Made by a program: the position numbers and the translations under genes. A DNA stretch of 64,000 nt from Alphaproteobacteria bacterium HT1-32 (GTDB lineage: Bacteria; Pseudomonadota; Alphaproteobacteria; Rhodospirillales; HT1-32): the NCBI GenBank assembly GCA_009649675.1, contig WJPL01000004.1:62001-126000 (forward strand). The letters run 5' to 3'. The notes under the pieces were generated by a model. It saw only the letters and a list, made by a program, of their open reading frames with translations, did no database searches and was not told the DNA's origin. Shown one piece after another: positions 1-8,907 of the stretch; position 1 is the first letter of the stretch; each line of letters opens with the position of its first letter.

Positions 1-3000
1 GTGCCTGGCTGTCAGTGGACCTTGTACCGGGGGAGGGCACTCTGCCGGGCAGTGATGGTGTGGCAGAGGTGACGCCCGACACTTATGCCTTGATTCAATA
101 TACATCAGGTTCAACGGCCAGCCCCAAAGGGGTGGTCATCAACCATCGCAGTCTTTCGCATGATCTGGCCGGGATTGCCGAAAAGTTCTCCCTGACAACG
201 GAAAGCGTTGTCGTCAGCTGGCTGCCACCATTTCACGATATGGGGCTGATCGGCGGCATTATCGAAGGGATCTGGAGCGGGTATCACACCATATTGCTGG
301 ACCCGAAACATTTCCTGCAACGCCCGCTGCGATGGCTTGAGGCCATCGACAGATACCGGGCTGATGTCAGCGGTGGCGTGAACTTCGCCTTTGACCTGTG
401 CAGTCAGTCTGCCCGGACCTCTCGGCCTGAGGGTCTGGACCTGTCCTGCTGGCGACTGGCTTTCAGCGGGGCCGAGCCGGTCCGGGCTTCGACAATTACC
501 CGGTTCTCGGAAATCTTTTCAGATTACGGATTCAGCGGGGAGGCTTTCTACCCCTGTTATGGCCTCGCGGAGGCGACCCTGATGGCAACCGGCCCTGAGC
601 CGGGAAGCAGGCGGCCGCTCCTGACCCGCTTTGATACGGAAGCGTTGCAGGAGGGTCGTGCTGTGACAGCTGCTGGTGAAGACCGGCAGGTTACGGAACT
701 GGTCAGTTGCGGAAGCCCCTGCCGGGATACAGTGGTCGCAATCAGGGACAGCGAAACAGGTCAGGCCTGCGCCGACGGGATCACAGGGGAAATCTGGCTG
801 TCCGGCCCTGTCCTGATGCAGGGATACTGGAACAGGCGCACGCGGAGGGCGGATGAGGAATTCCGGCCTTTGTCCGACCAGTCAGCAGATCGTTATCTGG
901 CGACCGGTGATCTGGGCTTTCTGCTTGAGGGAGAGCTTTATGTTACCGGCAGAAGCAAGGACCTGATTATCATCCGTGGCAAAAATTATGCGCCGGGAGA
1001 CATTGAGGAGGCCGCCGGAACCAGCCATCCCAGCCTGTTGCTCGACGGGGTCGCAGCTTTTGGTCTTGATCCGGGGACGGGGGAAGAGCTGGTTGTTGCC
1101 TGCGAGGTCCGGCGGGAGGATCGTCACCATGCCGACAAAAGCGGGATACTGAACGCGATACGGCGGAATATTACGGAATGTTCGGGACTGTCCGCGCATG
1201 ACATCGTTCTGCTGAAACCCGGCTCGCTGCCGCGAACCACGAGCGGTAAAATTCAGCACCATGCCTGTCGCGATTGTTATCTGAACGAAACCTGGTCTGT
1301 GCTGCTCAGTCAGAAAACAACGATGACAGCGTCGTCGAATCAGGCGGATCATCGTTCTCTCGTCATCCGGCCGGGCACGCCGGGGGCACGCCTTCAGCAG
1401 CTTGAAACTTATCTCGGAATGACACTGGAAGCGTTGACCGGGGTGTCACGGGCCTTCATCAGCCGGGATACTCCCTTGTCTGAAACCGGACTTGATTCAC
1501 TGAAACTGATCGAATTTTCACTTCATATCGAACGGGATCTGGAGCGACCTGTCAGAACGGACTGGTTCGATGCCGAAACCACGATAGGAGAACTGGCTGA
1601 CCTGATCCGGGGAAGGTTCTCCGCAGAAGCTGTTTCTGCGACCGGCTGGCATGCAGATGGTGATGGTGCGATGGCACCAATACCCTTGTCGCCGAGGCAG
1701 CATGAAGTCCTGCATGCCGGCCTCACAGACCCCGTGACCTTCGTTGAAGTTGTCCTGTTGCGAACGCCGGTTGACGTCGATCAGGCCGCTCTGGCGGCGG
1801 CAATTGAATGGATGACCCGTCATTACGACGCTTTCTCCCTGCGCTTTCGGCATGAGGACGACAGGTGGGTACAGCAGTATAGCAAGGCGGGGGATGGTAT
1901 TGCCTTCGAACGGGTTGATGCCGCAAATATCGCCCCCGCCGGGTTTGCGGAGCTTCGGTCGAAGCTTATGAGACAGTTCAGATCAGAAATCAGTCTTTCG
2001 GAGGGGCCGCTGGCGAAGGCCTTTCTGATTGACCGGGGGGCTGGTGAGCGGGGGATGATGATGATCGGTTTCCATCATCTGGTGGTTGATGCGGTATCCC
2101 TGTCGATCTGGGTGATGCAGTTCGAGAGCGCCTATACATCTTTCCGTAATAACGGGTCGCATGATATTTCCGTGGCGGCACTGCCTTATGGCCGATGGCT
2201 GCAACTGCTTGATGATCATTACCGGACAGAAGATGTCTCCGGACAACTGAAGTACTGGCAGGATCAATGTATCCCAGCACCGGGGAAAACGGCTGAGGGG
2301 TACGCTTTTGAAATATCAGATGGTGAGGGGAAAAAGTCATGGCGTATGGCCGGAACGCGAGAGCTTTCGCGGTCCCGGAACCTGCGTCTGCTGCAGAAAT
2401 TCCCGACCGGTGGGGAACGCAGCAGCGTGATGGCTTCTGCGCTGGCATGGGCCTGGAAACGACTGACCGGTGAGGAAGACCTGCTGGTCAGGCTTGAAGG
2501 TCATGGACGCCTTTCCTTTGACCAGTCCGATCCATTCTCGTCGATCGGGTGGTTTGCCTGTCGGTATCCGTTTCGGGTGACAACCCGGCAGCCTCTGACA
2601 GTGGATGACATTGTTGATGATACGCTGGCCCGTTTCCGGGCTGTTCCAGCAATGGGAACGGGTTATGACATGCTGATGCAGGGGAGAGCCGGAGATGCAG
2701 CCCGGTCAGTGATCGAAAGCCTGCCGAAGCCGCTGGTGGCGCTTCAGTATAGGGGCAGCATTGATGATGCCTTCCGGTCAGACGTCGATTTTCCTGTTAT
2801 CGGGTTTATTCATGATTCGGTGAACTGGAAGGAACTTGCGGACCTGACAAACGATCCGGCGATTCTGCATATGTCCTCCTCTCTGCGTCGCAACGTCCTG
2901 CAATGGAGTTTCGTGGCGTCGGAAGAGCTGGATGAAGATGCGGTCAACCTGCTCTTCGAGGGAGTTGATGAGTTTCTGTCACTTCTGATCCCGGAGCCGG

Positions 3001-3011
3001 AAGCAGCCTGA
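1..3011 (+). CDS. Fatty acyl-AMP ligase / acyl carrier / condensation protein, 5' truncated
   Basis: The reading frame is open from base 3, so the start lies left of the window; roughly the first 150-200 residues of the ligase are missing. Numbering from the GTG at 15, residues 1-430 are an ANL-family fatty acyl-AMP ligase (FAAL). They carry the ATP loop YTSGSTASPKG, the FAAL-typical SWLPPFHDMGLIG, YGLAEATLM, the TGD/TGRSKDLIIIRG hinge and the C-terminal catalytic lysine K412 (TTSGKI). Residues about 458-535 are a carrier domain with the phosphopantetheine serine S495 in GLDSL. Residues about 555-998 are an NRPS condensation-type domain with HHLVVDAVS (687-695); its active motif HHxxxD is intact but the usual next Gly is Ala. 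Known role of such proteins: activate a fatty acid as acyl-AMP, load it on the carrier and transfer it to an amine. No adenylation domain follows, so the acceptor must be supplied in trans. It converges on the exporter genes. Confidence 0.9.
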   Translation, partial: AWLSVDLVPGEGTLPGSDGVAEVTPDTYALIQYTSGSTASPKGVVINHRSLSHDLAGIAEKFSLTTESVVVSWLPPFHDMGLIGGIIEGIWSGYHTILLDPKHFLQRPLRWLEAIDRYRADVSGGVNFAFDLCSQSARTSRPEGLDLSCWRLAFSGAEPVRASTITRFSEIFSDYGFSGEAFYPCYGLAEATLMATGPEPGSRRPLLTRFDTEALQEGRAVTAAGEDRQVTELVSCGSPCRDTVVAIRDSETGQACADGITGEIWLSGPVLMQGYWNRRTRRADEEFRPLSDQSADRYLATGDLGFLLEGELYVTGRSKDLIIIRGKNYAPGDIEEAAGTSHPSLLLDGVAAFGLDPGTGEELVVACEVRREDRHHADKSGILNAIRRNITECSGLSAHDIVLLKPGSLPRTTSGKIQHHACRDCYLNETWSVLLSQKTTMTASSNQADHRSLVIRPGTPGARLQQLETYLGMTLEALTGVSRAFISRDTPLSETGLDSLKLIEFSLHIERDLERPVRTDWFDAETTIGELADLIRGRFSAEAVSATGWHADGDGAMAPIPLSPRQHEVLHAGLTDPVTFVEVVLLRTPVDVDQAALAAAIEWMTRHYDAFSLRFRHEDDRWVQQYSKAGDGIAFERVDAANIAPAGFAELRSKLMRQFRSEISLSEGPLAKAFLIDRGAGERGMMMIGFHHLVVDAVSLSIWVMQFESAYTSFRNNGSHDISVAALPYGRWLQLLDDHYRTEDVSGQLKYWQDQCIPAPGKTAEGYAFEISDGEGKKSWRMAGTRELSRSRNLRLLQKFPTGGERSSVMASALAWAWKRLTGEEDLLVRLEGHGRLSFDQSDPFSSIGWFACRYPFRVTTRQPLTVDDIVDDTLARFRAVPAMGTGYDMLMQGRAGDAARSVIESLPKPLVALQYRGSIDDAFRSDVDFPVIGFIHDSVNWKELADLTNDPAILHMSSSLRRNVLQWSFVASEELDEDAVNLLFEGVDEFLSLLIPEPEAA

Positions 3012-3031
3012 CGGTCCGTTGCCGGATGACC

Positions 3032-3217
3032 TCAGGGGATCATCCAGATAATGGCAATGATGATCCCGAGTATACCGGCAGCGATGATAAGGCCGGGACG
3101 CCAGGGCGTAATGGTGTCTGGCGTATCAGACTGTTGTGGTCCGCGCAGTCGGGCAATGGCCTTGTCGCGGAACAGTGACTTCCGGACAGTCCGGTCTTTT
3201 GCGTCTGGCCCGGTCAT
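3032..3217 (-). CDS. 61-residue membrane protein, resembles the N-terminus of an NHLM HlyD-type adaptor
   Basis: The ATG lies 2 bp after the stop of the transporter gene, so it is almost certainly translated from the same mRNA. The N-terminal half is basic and polar and contains SLFRDKAIARL followed by a Pro-rich stretch. The C-terminal ~22 residues are one hydrophobic helix ending WMIP-stop. The order LFR..A..RL, short linker, PW/PR, transmembrane helix is what I recall for the first ~60 residues of NHLM secretion proteins (HlyD family), but the periplasmic coiled-coil/beta-barrel part is absent. The sequence beyond the stop encodes the convergent FAAL protein, so there is no hidden continuation. 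It is either a relic of a truncated adaptor or a functional mini-subunit. The homology is inference from memory; the reading frame, spacing and membrane helix are directly visible. Confidence 0.6.
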   Translation of the reverse strand: MTGPDAKDRTVRKSLFRDKAIARLRGPQQSDTPDTITPWRPGLIIAAGILGIIIAIIWMIP

Positions 3218-3219
3218 CC

Positions 3220-6200
3220 CTATGTCTCCTCAACCCGTTTATCTTTCGCAAGGATCGCGCGCAGGTCCTGCCGTTGTTCAAAGGCTTCAAATCCGCCGGA
3301 CCAGGATATGCGTCCAGCCTCCAGCAGGATGATGTTGTCGGCTTCACGGATCGCGCTTTCCCGGTGCGTGACAAGGATACAGGTAAGGCCCAGCATCCGG
3401 ATATTGGCAAAGATGCGCTGTTGCAGGTCTTCCTGAATGGCATTCGTGGCCTCATCCAGAATCAGGAGGGACGGGTTTCGCACCAGCTGACTGGACAGCA
3501 GAAGGCGTTGCTCCTGCCCGGTCGAGAATTTGTCCCGCTCCAGAATTGTCTGCATACCCATTGGCATGTCTGCAATTGTTTCGGTCAGTCCGGCCAGATG
3601 GGCGGCTCGTTCTGCGTCTGCCAATGTGTATCGGGAAAAGCCGGTGATATGATTTCTGAGTGTCGAGGCGTTCTGGATACGATCATCCTGCTGGACCATG
3701 CCGATGCGGCGACGCCATTGCATCAAATCAAGGCTATCAAATGCAGAATCACCGTATCGGACCTGTCCCTTGTCTGGACGTTCAAATCCCAGCAACAGGT
3801 TCAGAAGGGTGGACTTCCCGCTGCCTGATGGCCCGGCGATAGCCGTGATAGTCCCGGGCTCGATCGTAAGGGAAACGCCCTTCAGGGCGGGAAGGCCGGC
3901 TCCCGGATAGCTGTACCAGATATCACGGGCCGTCAGGCTGGCCTGTGCGGGAGCGGGCTTGCCGGCGGGTTCCAGCGGTGCATCCAGCAGGTCATGCAGA
4001 TCCGGCGTAAATGACAGGGCTGCACCAATCTGCCGGATATTTGTCGTGATGGATTTCAACGATATCAGGCAGAGCCAGAAGACAGTCATTGCCAGAATTT
4101 TTTCCGGCAAAAGAATGCCGGCGGAGGCTTCGGGCATGGTCAGCAAGGACAGGAAGATGAACGCAGACAGCCAGATTGCAGCCTGTTGCGCCAGTCTGCC
4201 GGCCATTGCATACAGGGTGACGCGTCTTTCTGCTGCAATCGACTGACGCTGAATTTTTCCCCAGCTGTCAGCGGCACGGTTCTCGGCTTTCAGGCATCTG
4301 AGACGACCGATACCGCGTAACATGTCGGACAGGAATCGCCGTGCGGAGAGGCGGTGATTAAACCAGAGCCGGTGATGCTGACGGCTTCCCGCAGCGGTTA
4401 TCAGTGATATCAGTAGCGGCGGGAATGTCAGGATCAGCCCTGAAACAGCCAGCCGCCAGTCAATGACAGAGAGGGCGAGAAGCCCCCCGGTCAGCATCGC
4501 GACATCGGTTGCTCCGGAAGGTGCTGCGGCTCGCATCTGGTCAAGAATACGGGCGACTGCGCCCAGTCCACGCGCCAGCTTTTCGGGGCGTACCTTGCGG
4601 ACGAATGCGGGGCTGATTCTGATCAGCCTCTGGTACAACTGGCGCATGACACCGAGTTCAAGTCTGGTGTGCAATCTGACACCGGAGATTGTCAGTGCTG
4701 TGGCCAGCAAAACCAGGATACCGGCACCCGCGATAATGCTGATGACCAGCCGGATGGTCATCAGGTTGTCTGTCATATCAAGACGGGCAGCCAAACTGAG
4801 GAGGAAGGGAAGCGCCGCGACAATCAGAAGCAATGCCAGACCGATGATGAATATTCTGAGGCAATCGGAACCGATGTCAGTCTGCTTCCGCCAGAAGAGG
4901 CTGGATATCCGGTTGTCAGAAAGATCATCTCGCGGATAGACCGCGTATCCTTCGGAGTTGAGAATATCTGCCGGTTCTGTTCCGGGTGGAGTGGCGGTCT
5001 TGTACTCATTACCTGCTGGCAGAACGGCCTGCGGCATGCCGCTGCCGGTCAGAATGCCGACAAATGGTGTGATTGCCTCATGCCACCAGTTTCGGCGGTA
5101 AATATCGACCGGGCGAACAAAAAATCCGTTTTTGCGGGCTGCGTCGTGAACCGGTTCACTGCTGCTCTCCGCATGCACTTCGCTTTCTGCCGCGGGGGCG
5201 GGGAGGGTATATTTTGCGCGAAGGGTTTGGAAAACATCAGACAAATGGTCGTTAAAGATTGCCTCTGAAACTGGTGCCGGATCTTCCCATGGCTCCGTGG
5301 CCGGTTGTTCGCTGGTCATCACTGCCGCGCCGGGATTCAGGTCCAGCCGTTCCAGTTTGCCGTGCCGGAGGCTGTACAGCTCGTCGCAGGCGGTCAGGGT
5401 CGAAGTACGATGGCTGATGACAATCAGGCTGCAACCGATGTTGCGAAGGTTGCTGCGGAGTTCCTCCTCAAGCAGGGGATCAAGCGCATCAAGCGCCTCA
5501 TCAAGGACAATGACGGAAGGCTTGTGCAGAACGGCCCGCGCAATTTCCATACGCTGGCACTGACCGCCACTGAAGTTCTTTCCGCGTGCGGCGACGTGAC
5601 AGTCCAGCCCGTCGGGTCTGGCACGGATGACCTCCGTGAGACAGGCTGCGGCCAGTGCAGCCCAAATCTCGGATTCGGTTATTGAAGCATTCCAGAGCGT
5701 CAGGTTATCGCGCAGGCTGCCATCAAACAGGAACACGGACTTGTCGACCCAGGCAACTGGGACAGGCCCCTCATGGCGGATGCAGGAAATGCTGCCGCTC
5801 CATGGCTGATGCAGGCCCGCCACGAGGGCGCCAAAGCTCGACTTTCCACCGCCGGAGGGGCCGGTAATGCCAATCTGCCCGCCTTCCGGTAAATCAAGGC
5901 TGAGTTCATGAAACAGGGGAGGGCGCGTTCGGGAATGACCGAAAGTGACATCCTTCAGGCTGAGTGCAGTCGTGCCGCCCGGATTGCCCGGAGCTTCTCC
6001 GGCTGGTTGTTTTCTGATGCGCCGGTCAATCGCTGAACTTTCATGGATGTCGTCAATCCGGATCAGCAAATGCCATATAACATCAAGTGTGCTGCACAGG
6101 CCACGCCAGCGAGAGATAAGTAGCAGGAGACCGCCGGACAGCAGAAGCAGCTGAAAGGAAACTGTTCCGGAGGTTGCGGGCAGAAGCACGGAGGCGCCAG

Positions 6201-7428
6201 CGAGGGCAAGTATCAGCCAGCTTCCTGCCTGTATCGCCATCTGTTCCGCAGAATTCCGGGCGGCGTCACTTTGCTCATAGACAAGGCAACTGGCGAGGGA
6301 ACCAAGACCGGAGGCAAGAAAGTCCTCATCGCGTCCGGCTATCTTGCTGCGTTCGATTTCCTCCAGATTGGTCGAGAGGTTGCCGAGATCCTGATCTCTC
6401 TTCGATCTGACGATACGCTGTAGGTCGGCAAACCGGAAATAAGCATAAGTGATTCCGGCCAGAACCATGATGAGGCTGGCGGCGACCGCGATCCCGACCG
6501 CCGGATGCAGCCAGACCATCACCGAAAGGAGGATGAGCAGTGGCGGCAGGGTCAGAATGGCCGGAAGGATAATTGTCGCCAGCTGGTCTGCGACATTATC
6601 GACATTAGACAAGGTCCTGAACATATCGCCGGGAAGACGGTAATTGAGAAAATGATAGGAACTTCCCAGCAGCTTATTCATCAGTGCTGTGGTTTCGGCC
6701 CGGCTGATATCCTCGCGGATGAGCCGGAGAGCCAGATGACGACAGGTTGCGAGAGATATCTGTCCCGCCAGTAACCCGGCGATGATGTGGTACGAGGTTG
6801 CCAGTGTCGTTAGCAGGTCTGATGATTCAGGGTGACTGATCGTCAGCGCCATCAGGGTCAGCATGATGGCCTCGGCTATGGCGAGCGAGATAACTCCTGC
6901 AACAAGCAGTCGGGTCCGCCGGGAGGTGCGCTGCCACAGACCCCTGAAAGACGTGAGCCGGGGCGGGGTTCGTGGTGGCTCGGAATGTGTTTCCCCGACG
7001 ACATCATCGTCAGGGCGCAGCCGGACAATGATGCCCGTGAAGCTCTGGTCGAGTGTGTCGCGGTGGATCCTGATGCGGCCCTGCGAAGGGTCGTTAAGCG
7101 TGAACCATTCATCCCCGACATTTTCCACGACGACGAAATGAATGAAATCCATATGCAGGATGAAGGGTGTGGGTTCGGTGCGAAGCTTATCAAAACTCAG
7201 CCGGTGGCCACTGCACCGGAAGCCGAACTCCCGGCCAGCACGGACGATGTCCGAGGCACTCAGACAATCCCTTGAGACCCCGGTAACCCGCCGGATTTCC
7301 TCCATGGGAACCTGCCGCCCGTGATAGGCCATCATCATGGCCAGCACGGCAACACCGCATTCGGTCGTCTGAAACTGCAGGCGTGTCGATACCGGGTTTC
7401 TGCCGGCGTGGAGGGGGTCAGTTTTCAA
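3220..7428 (-). CDS. Fused double NHLM-type peptidase-containing ABC exporter (1402 aa)
   Basis: Predicted inner-membrane exporter that cleaves a leader peptide and transports the cargo. Residues 1-140 are a C39 peptidase with Q18, C24 (TTECG), H97 (HFVVV) and D113 (NDPSQG), so it looks catalytically intact. Membrane domain 1 is about 165-455. NBD1 (485-695) has Walker A GPSGGGKS (523-530), signature NFSGGQ (618-623), Walker B VIVLDEALD and H673; its VDKSVFLFDGSLRDNLTLW stretch is typical of NHLM PCAT subunits. Residues 700-850 resemble the soluble N-terminal region of the second, peptidase-less NHLM ABC subunit. Membrane domain 2 follows (855-1140). NBD2 (1165-1395) has GPSGSGKS (1199-1206), a degenerate signature FSTGQ (1301-1305), LLILDEATN and H1355. 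In known NHLM loci these are two genes; here one uninterrupted frame joins them. The start is TTG, chosen because all catalytic residues lie between it and the next Met and an in-frame stop is upstream. Confidence 0.88.
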   Translation of the reverse strand: MKTDPLHAGRNPVSTRLQFQTTECGVAVLAMMMAYHGRQVPMEEIRRVTGVSRDCLSASDIVRAGREFGFRCSGHRLSFDKLRTEPTPFILHMDFIHFVVVENVGDEWFTLNDPSQGRIRIHRDTLDQSFTGIIVRLRPDDDVVGETHSEPPRTPPRLTSFRGLWQRTSRRTRLLVAGVISLAIAEAIMLTLMALTISHPESSDLLTTLATSYHIIAGLLAGQISLATCRHLALRLIREDISRAETTALMNKLLGSSYHFLNYRLPGDMFRTLSNVDNVADQLATIILPAILTLPPLLILLSVMVWLHPAVGIAVAASLIMVLAGITYAYFRFADLQRIVRSKRDQDLGNLSTNLEEIERSKIAGRDEDFLASGLGSLASCLVYEQSDAARNSAEQMAIQAGSWLILALAGASVLLPATSGTVSFQLLLLSGGLLLLISRWRGLCSTLDVIWHLLIRIDDIHESSAIDRRIRKQPAGEAPGNPGGTTALSLKDVTFGHSRTRPPLFHELSLDLPEGGQIGITGPSGGGKSSFGALVAGLHQPWSGSISCIRHEGPVPVAWVDKSVFLFDGSLRDNLTLWNASITESEIWAALAAACLTEVIRARPDGLDCHVAARGKNFSGGQCQRMEIARAVLHKPSVIVLDEALDALDPLLEEELRSNLRNIGCSLIVISHRTSTLTACDELYSLRHGKLERLDLNPGAAVMTSEQPATEPWEDPAPVSEAIFNDHLSDVFQTLRAKYTLPAPAAESEVHAESSSEPVHDAARKNGFFVRPVDIYRRNWWHEAITPFVGILTGSGMPQAVLPAGNEYKTATPPGTEPADILNSEGYAVYPRDDLSDNRISSLFWRKQTDIGSDCLRIFIIGLALLLIVAALPFLLSLAARLDMTDNLMTIRLVISIIAGAGILVLLATALTISGVRLHTRLELGVMRQLYQRLIRISPAFVRKVRPEKLARGLGAVARILDQMRAAAPSGATDVAMLTGGLLALSVIDWRLAVSGLILTFPPLLISLITAAGSRQHHRLWFNHRLSARRFLSDMLRGIGRLRCLKAENRAADSWGKIQRQSIAAERRVTLYAMAGRLAQQAAIWLSAFIFLSLLTMPEASAGILLPEKILAMTVFWLCLISLKSITTNIRQIGAALSFTPDLHDLLDAPLEPAGKPAPAQASLTARDIWYSYPGAGLPALKGVSLTIEPGTITAIAGPSGSGKSTLLNLLLGFERPDKGQVRYGDSAFDSLDLMQWRRRIGMVQQDDRIQNASTLRNHITGFSRYTLADAERAAHLAGLTETIADMPMGMQTILERDKFSTGQEQRLLLSSQLVRNPSLLILDEATNAIQEDLQQRIFANIRMLGLTCILVTHRESAIREADNIILLEAGRISWSGGFEAFEQRQDLRAILAKDKRVEET

Positions 7429-7608
7429 GATGGGCAGACCTGAGGGTGAAACAGAATAAACAGTAATGATATAAACTGCTTAACAATTTGACAGAGCCAG
7501 TCGGATGCTACGGCAATATCTGCGATTGATGGTATGCGGTCATATGTTTTCGTGCATTCATATCATGGTTGCCAGAGGATGGTATGACGAGAACAGAGGG
7601 GATGATCT

Positions 7609-8829
7609 TTGCGACCATTTGAAGATGTCCGGATTGTGGACCTTACGCATGTTTTGTCCGGTCCGTTTTGCACATATCAGCTGGCTTTGCTGGGGGCGGA
7701 TGTCATCAAGATTGAGGAACCCGTCCATGGGGATTACATGCGGCGGCGTGGCTCGGATAACCGGTTGCGTGAACGTCATATGGGCGATCACTTCCTTTCG
7801 CAGAATGCCAATAAACGGTCACTCGCCATTGATCTGAAAGACCCGCGGGGTGCCTCTCTGGTGCGCCGCCTCGCAGTTGACGCAGATGTGCTGACCGAGA
7901 ATTTCAGGCCTGGTGTGGCTGCTGGTCTGGGACTTTCCTATGAGGACCTGTCGGCTGACAATCCGGGACTGATCTATTTATCTCTGACAGCTTATGGTGG
8001 TGGTGGCCCCCAGTCTGGCCGGGGCGCTTACGATAATGTCGTTCAGGCCGCCGCCGGGATGATGTCCGGAACAGGTGTTCCGGGTTCAGGCCCGCTGAAG
8101 ACAGGGACGCCGGTTCTCGACTATGCCAGTGGTGCAATGGCTGCTTTTGCTGTTGCGTCGGCCTTGTTTCAGCGCACCCATACCAACCGGGGGCAGTTCA
8201 TTGATATGTCCATGCAGGATACCGCAATTCTTCTGATGGGGACTGCGGTGATGAACGAATTGCATGGGGGGAAGACCCATAAACCGCATGGCAATGATCA
8301 CGCTCTGGCCGCAGCGAGTTGTTATGAGGCCTCTGATGGCGAGCTGATTATGCTGGGCTGTTGTACGCAGACGCAGTTCGAGCAACTCTGTCGCCTGCTG
8401 GACCGTGATGATCTTGCTGCCGACCCGCGGTTCCGTGATGTCAACAGGCAGGATCCTTACCGGGATGAGCTGGTCGCCGAACTGGCCGCCGTCATGCGGA
8501 CACGTACAGCCCGTGAGTGGGAGGCCAGTTTGGCAGATACAGTACCTGCGGCCCGGGTTGGCACCCTGCGCGAGACACTGACCTCCGAACATCTCGAGGG
8601 ACGGGGCGTGTTGCAGAAACTACCTGAAACGGCAGGCGCCGGTGCCGGAATAACAGTGCCGGCGGCTGCCTTCTCTTTCGCCGAGGACGGGCCACGGATC
8701 GACAGATCACCGCCCGTGCTGGGTGAGCATAGCAAGGATATTCTGATGGAATCCGGGCTGAATGAAGCAGACATCGCGACCCTTGTGCGGGATGGCGTTG
8801 TGGCCACCCCGGTTGTCAGCTCGGATTGA
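7609..8829 (+). CDS. Family III CoA-transferase (CaiB/BaiF type)
   Basis: A 406-residue protein with the CaiB/BaiF fold signatures: N-terminal DLTHVLSGPFCTYQLALLGA, KIEEP, NANKRSLAIDLKDPRG, ENFRPG and the LIYLSLTAYG..GP..GRGAYDNVVQA segment, in which the Asp of AYDN is the expected nucleophile that forms the acyl-enzyme anhydride. Such enzymes move CoA between organic acids (formyl/oxalate, carnitine, succinyl and similar). The substrate cannot be read from sequence. The start is TTG at 7609: an in-frame TGA lies two codons upstream, and AGAGGGG precedes it at a good distance. It stands alone, divergent from the exporter at 7428 and convergent with the LysR gene; a link to the TRAP system beyond is possible but not shown. 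Confidence 0.88.
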   Translation: MRPFEDVRIVDLTHVLSGPFCTYQLALLGADVIKIEEPVHGDYMRRRGSDNRLRERHMGDHFLSQNANKRSLAIDLKDPRGASLVRRLAVDADVLTENFRPGVAAGLGLSYEDLSADNPGLIYLSLTAYGGGGPQSGRGAYDNVVQAAAGMMSGTGVPGSGPLKTGTPVLDYASGAMAAFAVASALFQRTHTNRGQFIDMSMQDTAILLMGTAVMNELHGGKTHKPHGNDHALAAASCYEASDGELIMLGCCTQTQFEQLCRLLDRDDLAADPRFRDVNRQDPYRDELVAELAAVMRTRTAREWEASLADTVPAARVGTLRETLTSEHLEGRGVLQKLPETAGAGAGITVPAAAFSFAEDGPRIDRSPPVLGEHSKDILMESGLNEADIATLVRDGVVATPVVSSD

Positions 8830-8907
8830 ATTCCTCAGCAAAGATTGCTTCCGGAGAGAGGCCAGGCTCATCGAGTTTTGTCCGGGCGGCTGCGATCATC
8901 GGAGCTG

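Noticed and set aside
3136-3828. 230-codon plus-strand frame at the end of the exporter gene
   Set aside because: Antisense to NBD2 and the mini-adaptor; considered as a possible partner gene but shows no domain.
7429-7608. Search for a short double-Gly leader precursor peptide next to the exporter
   Set aside because: The only start in this gap (ATG 7505) runs into the CoA-transferase in the wrong frame and has no GG leader or ribosome site. No precursor is visible in the window.
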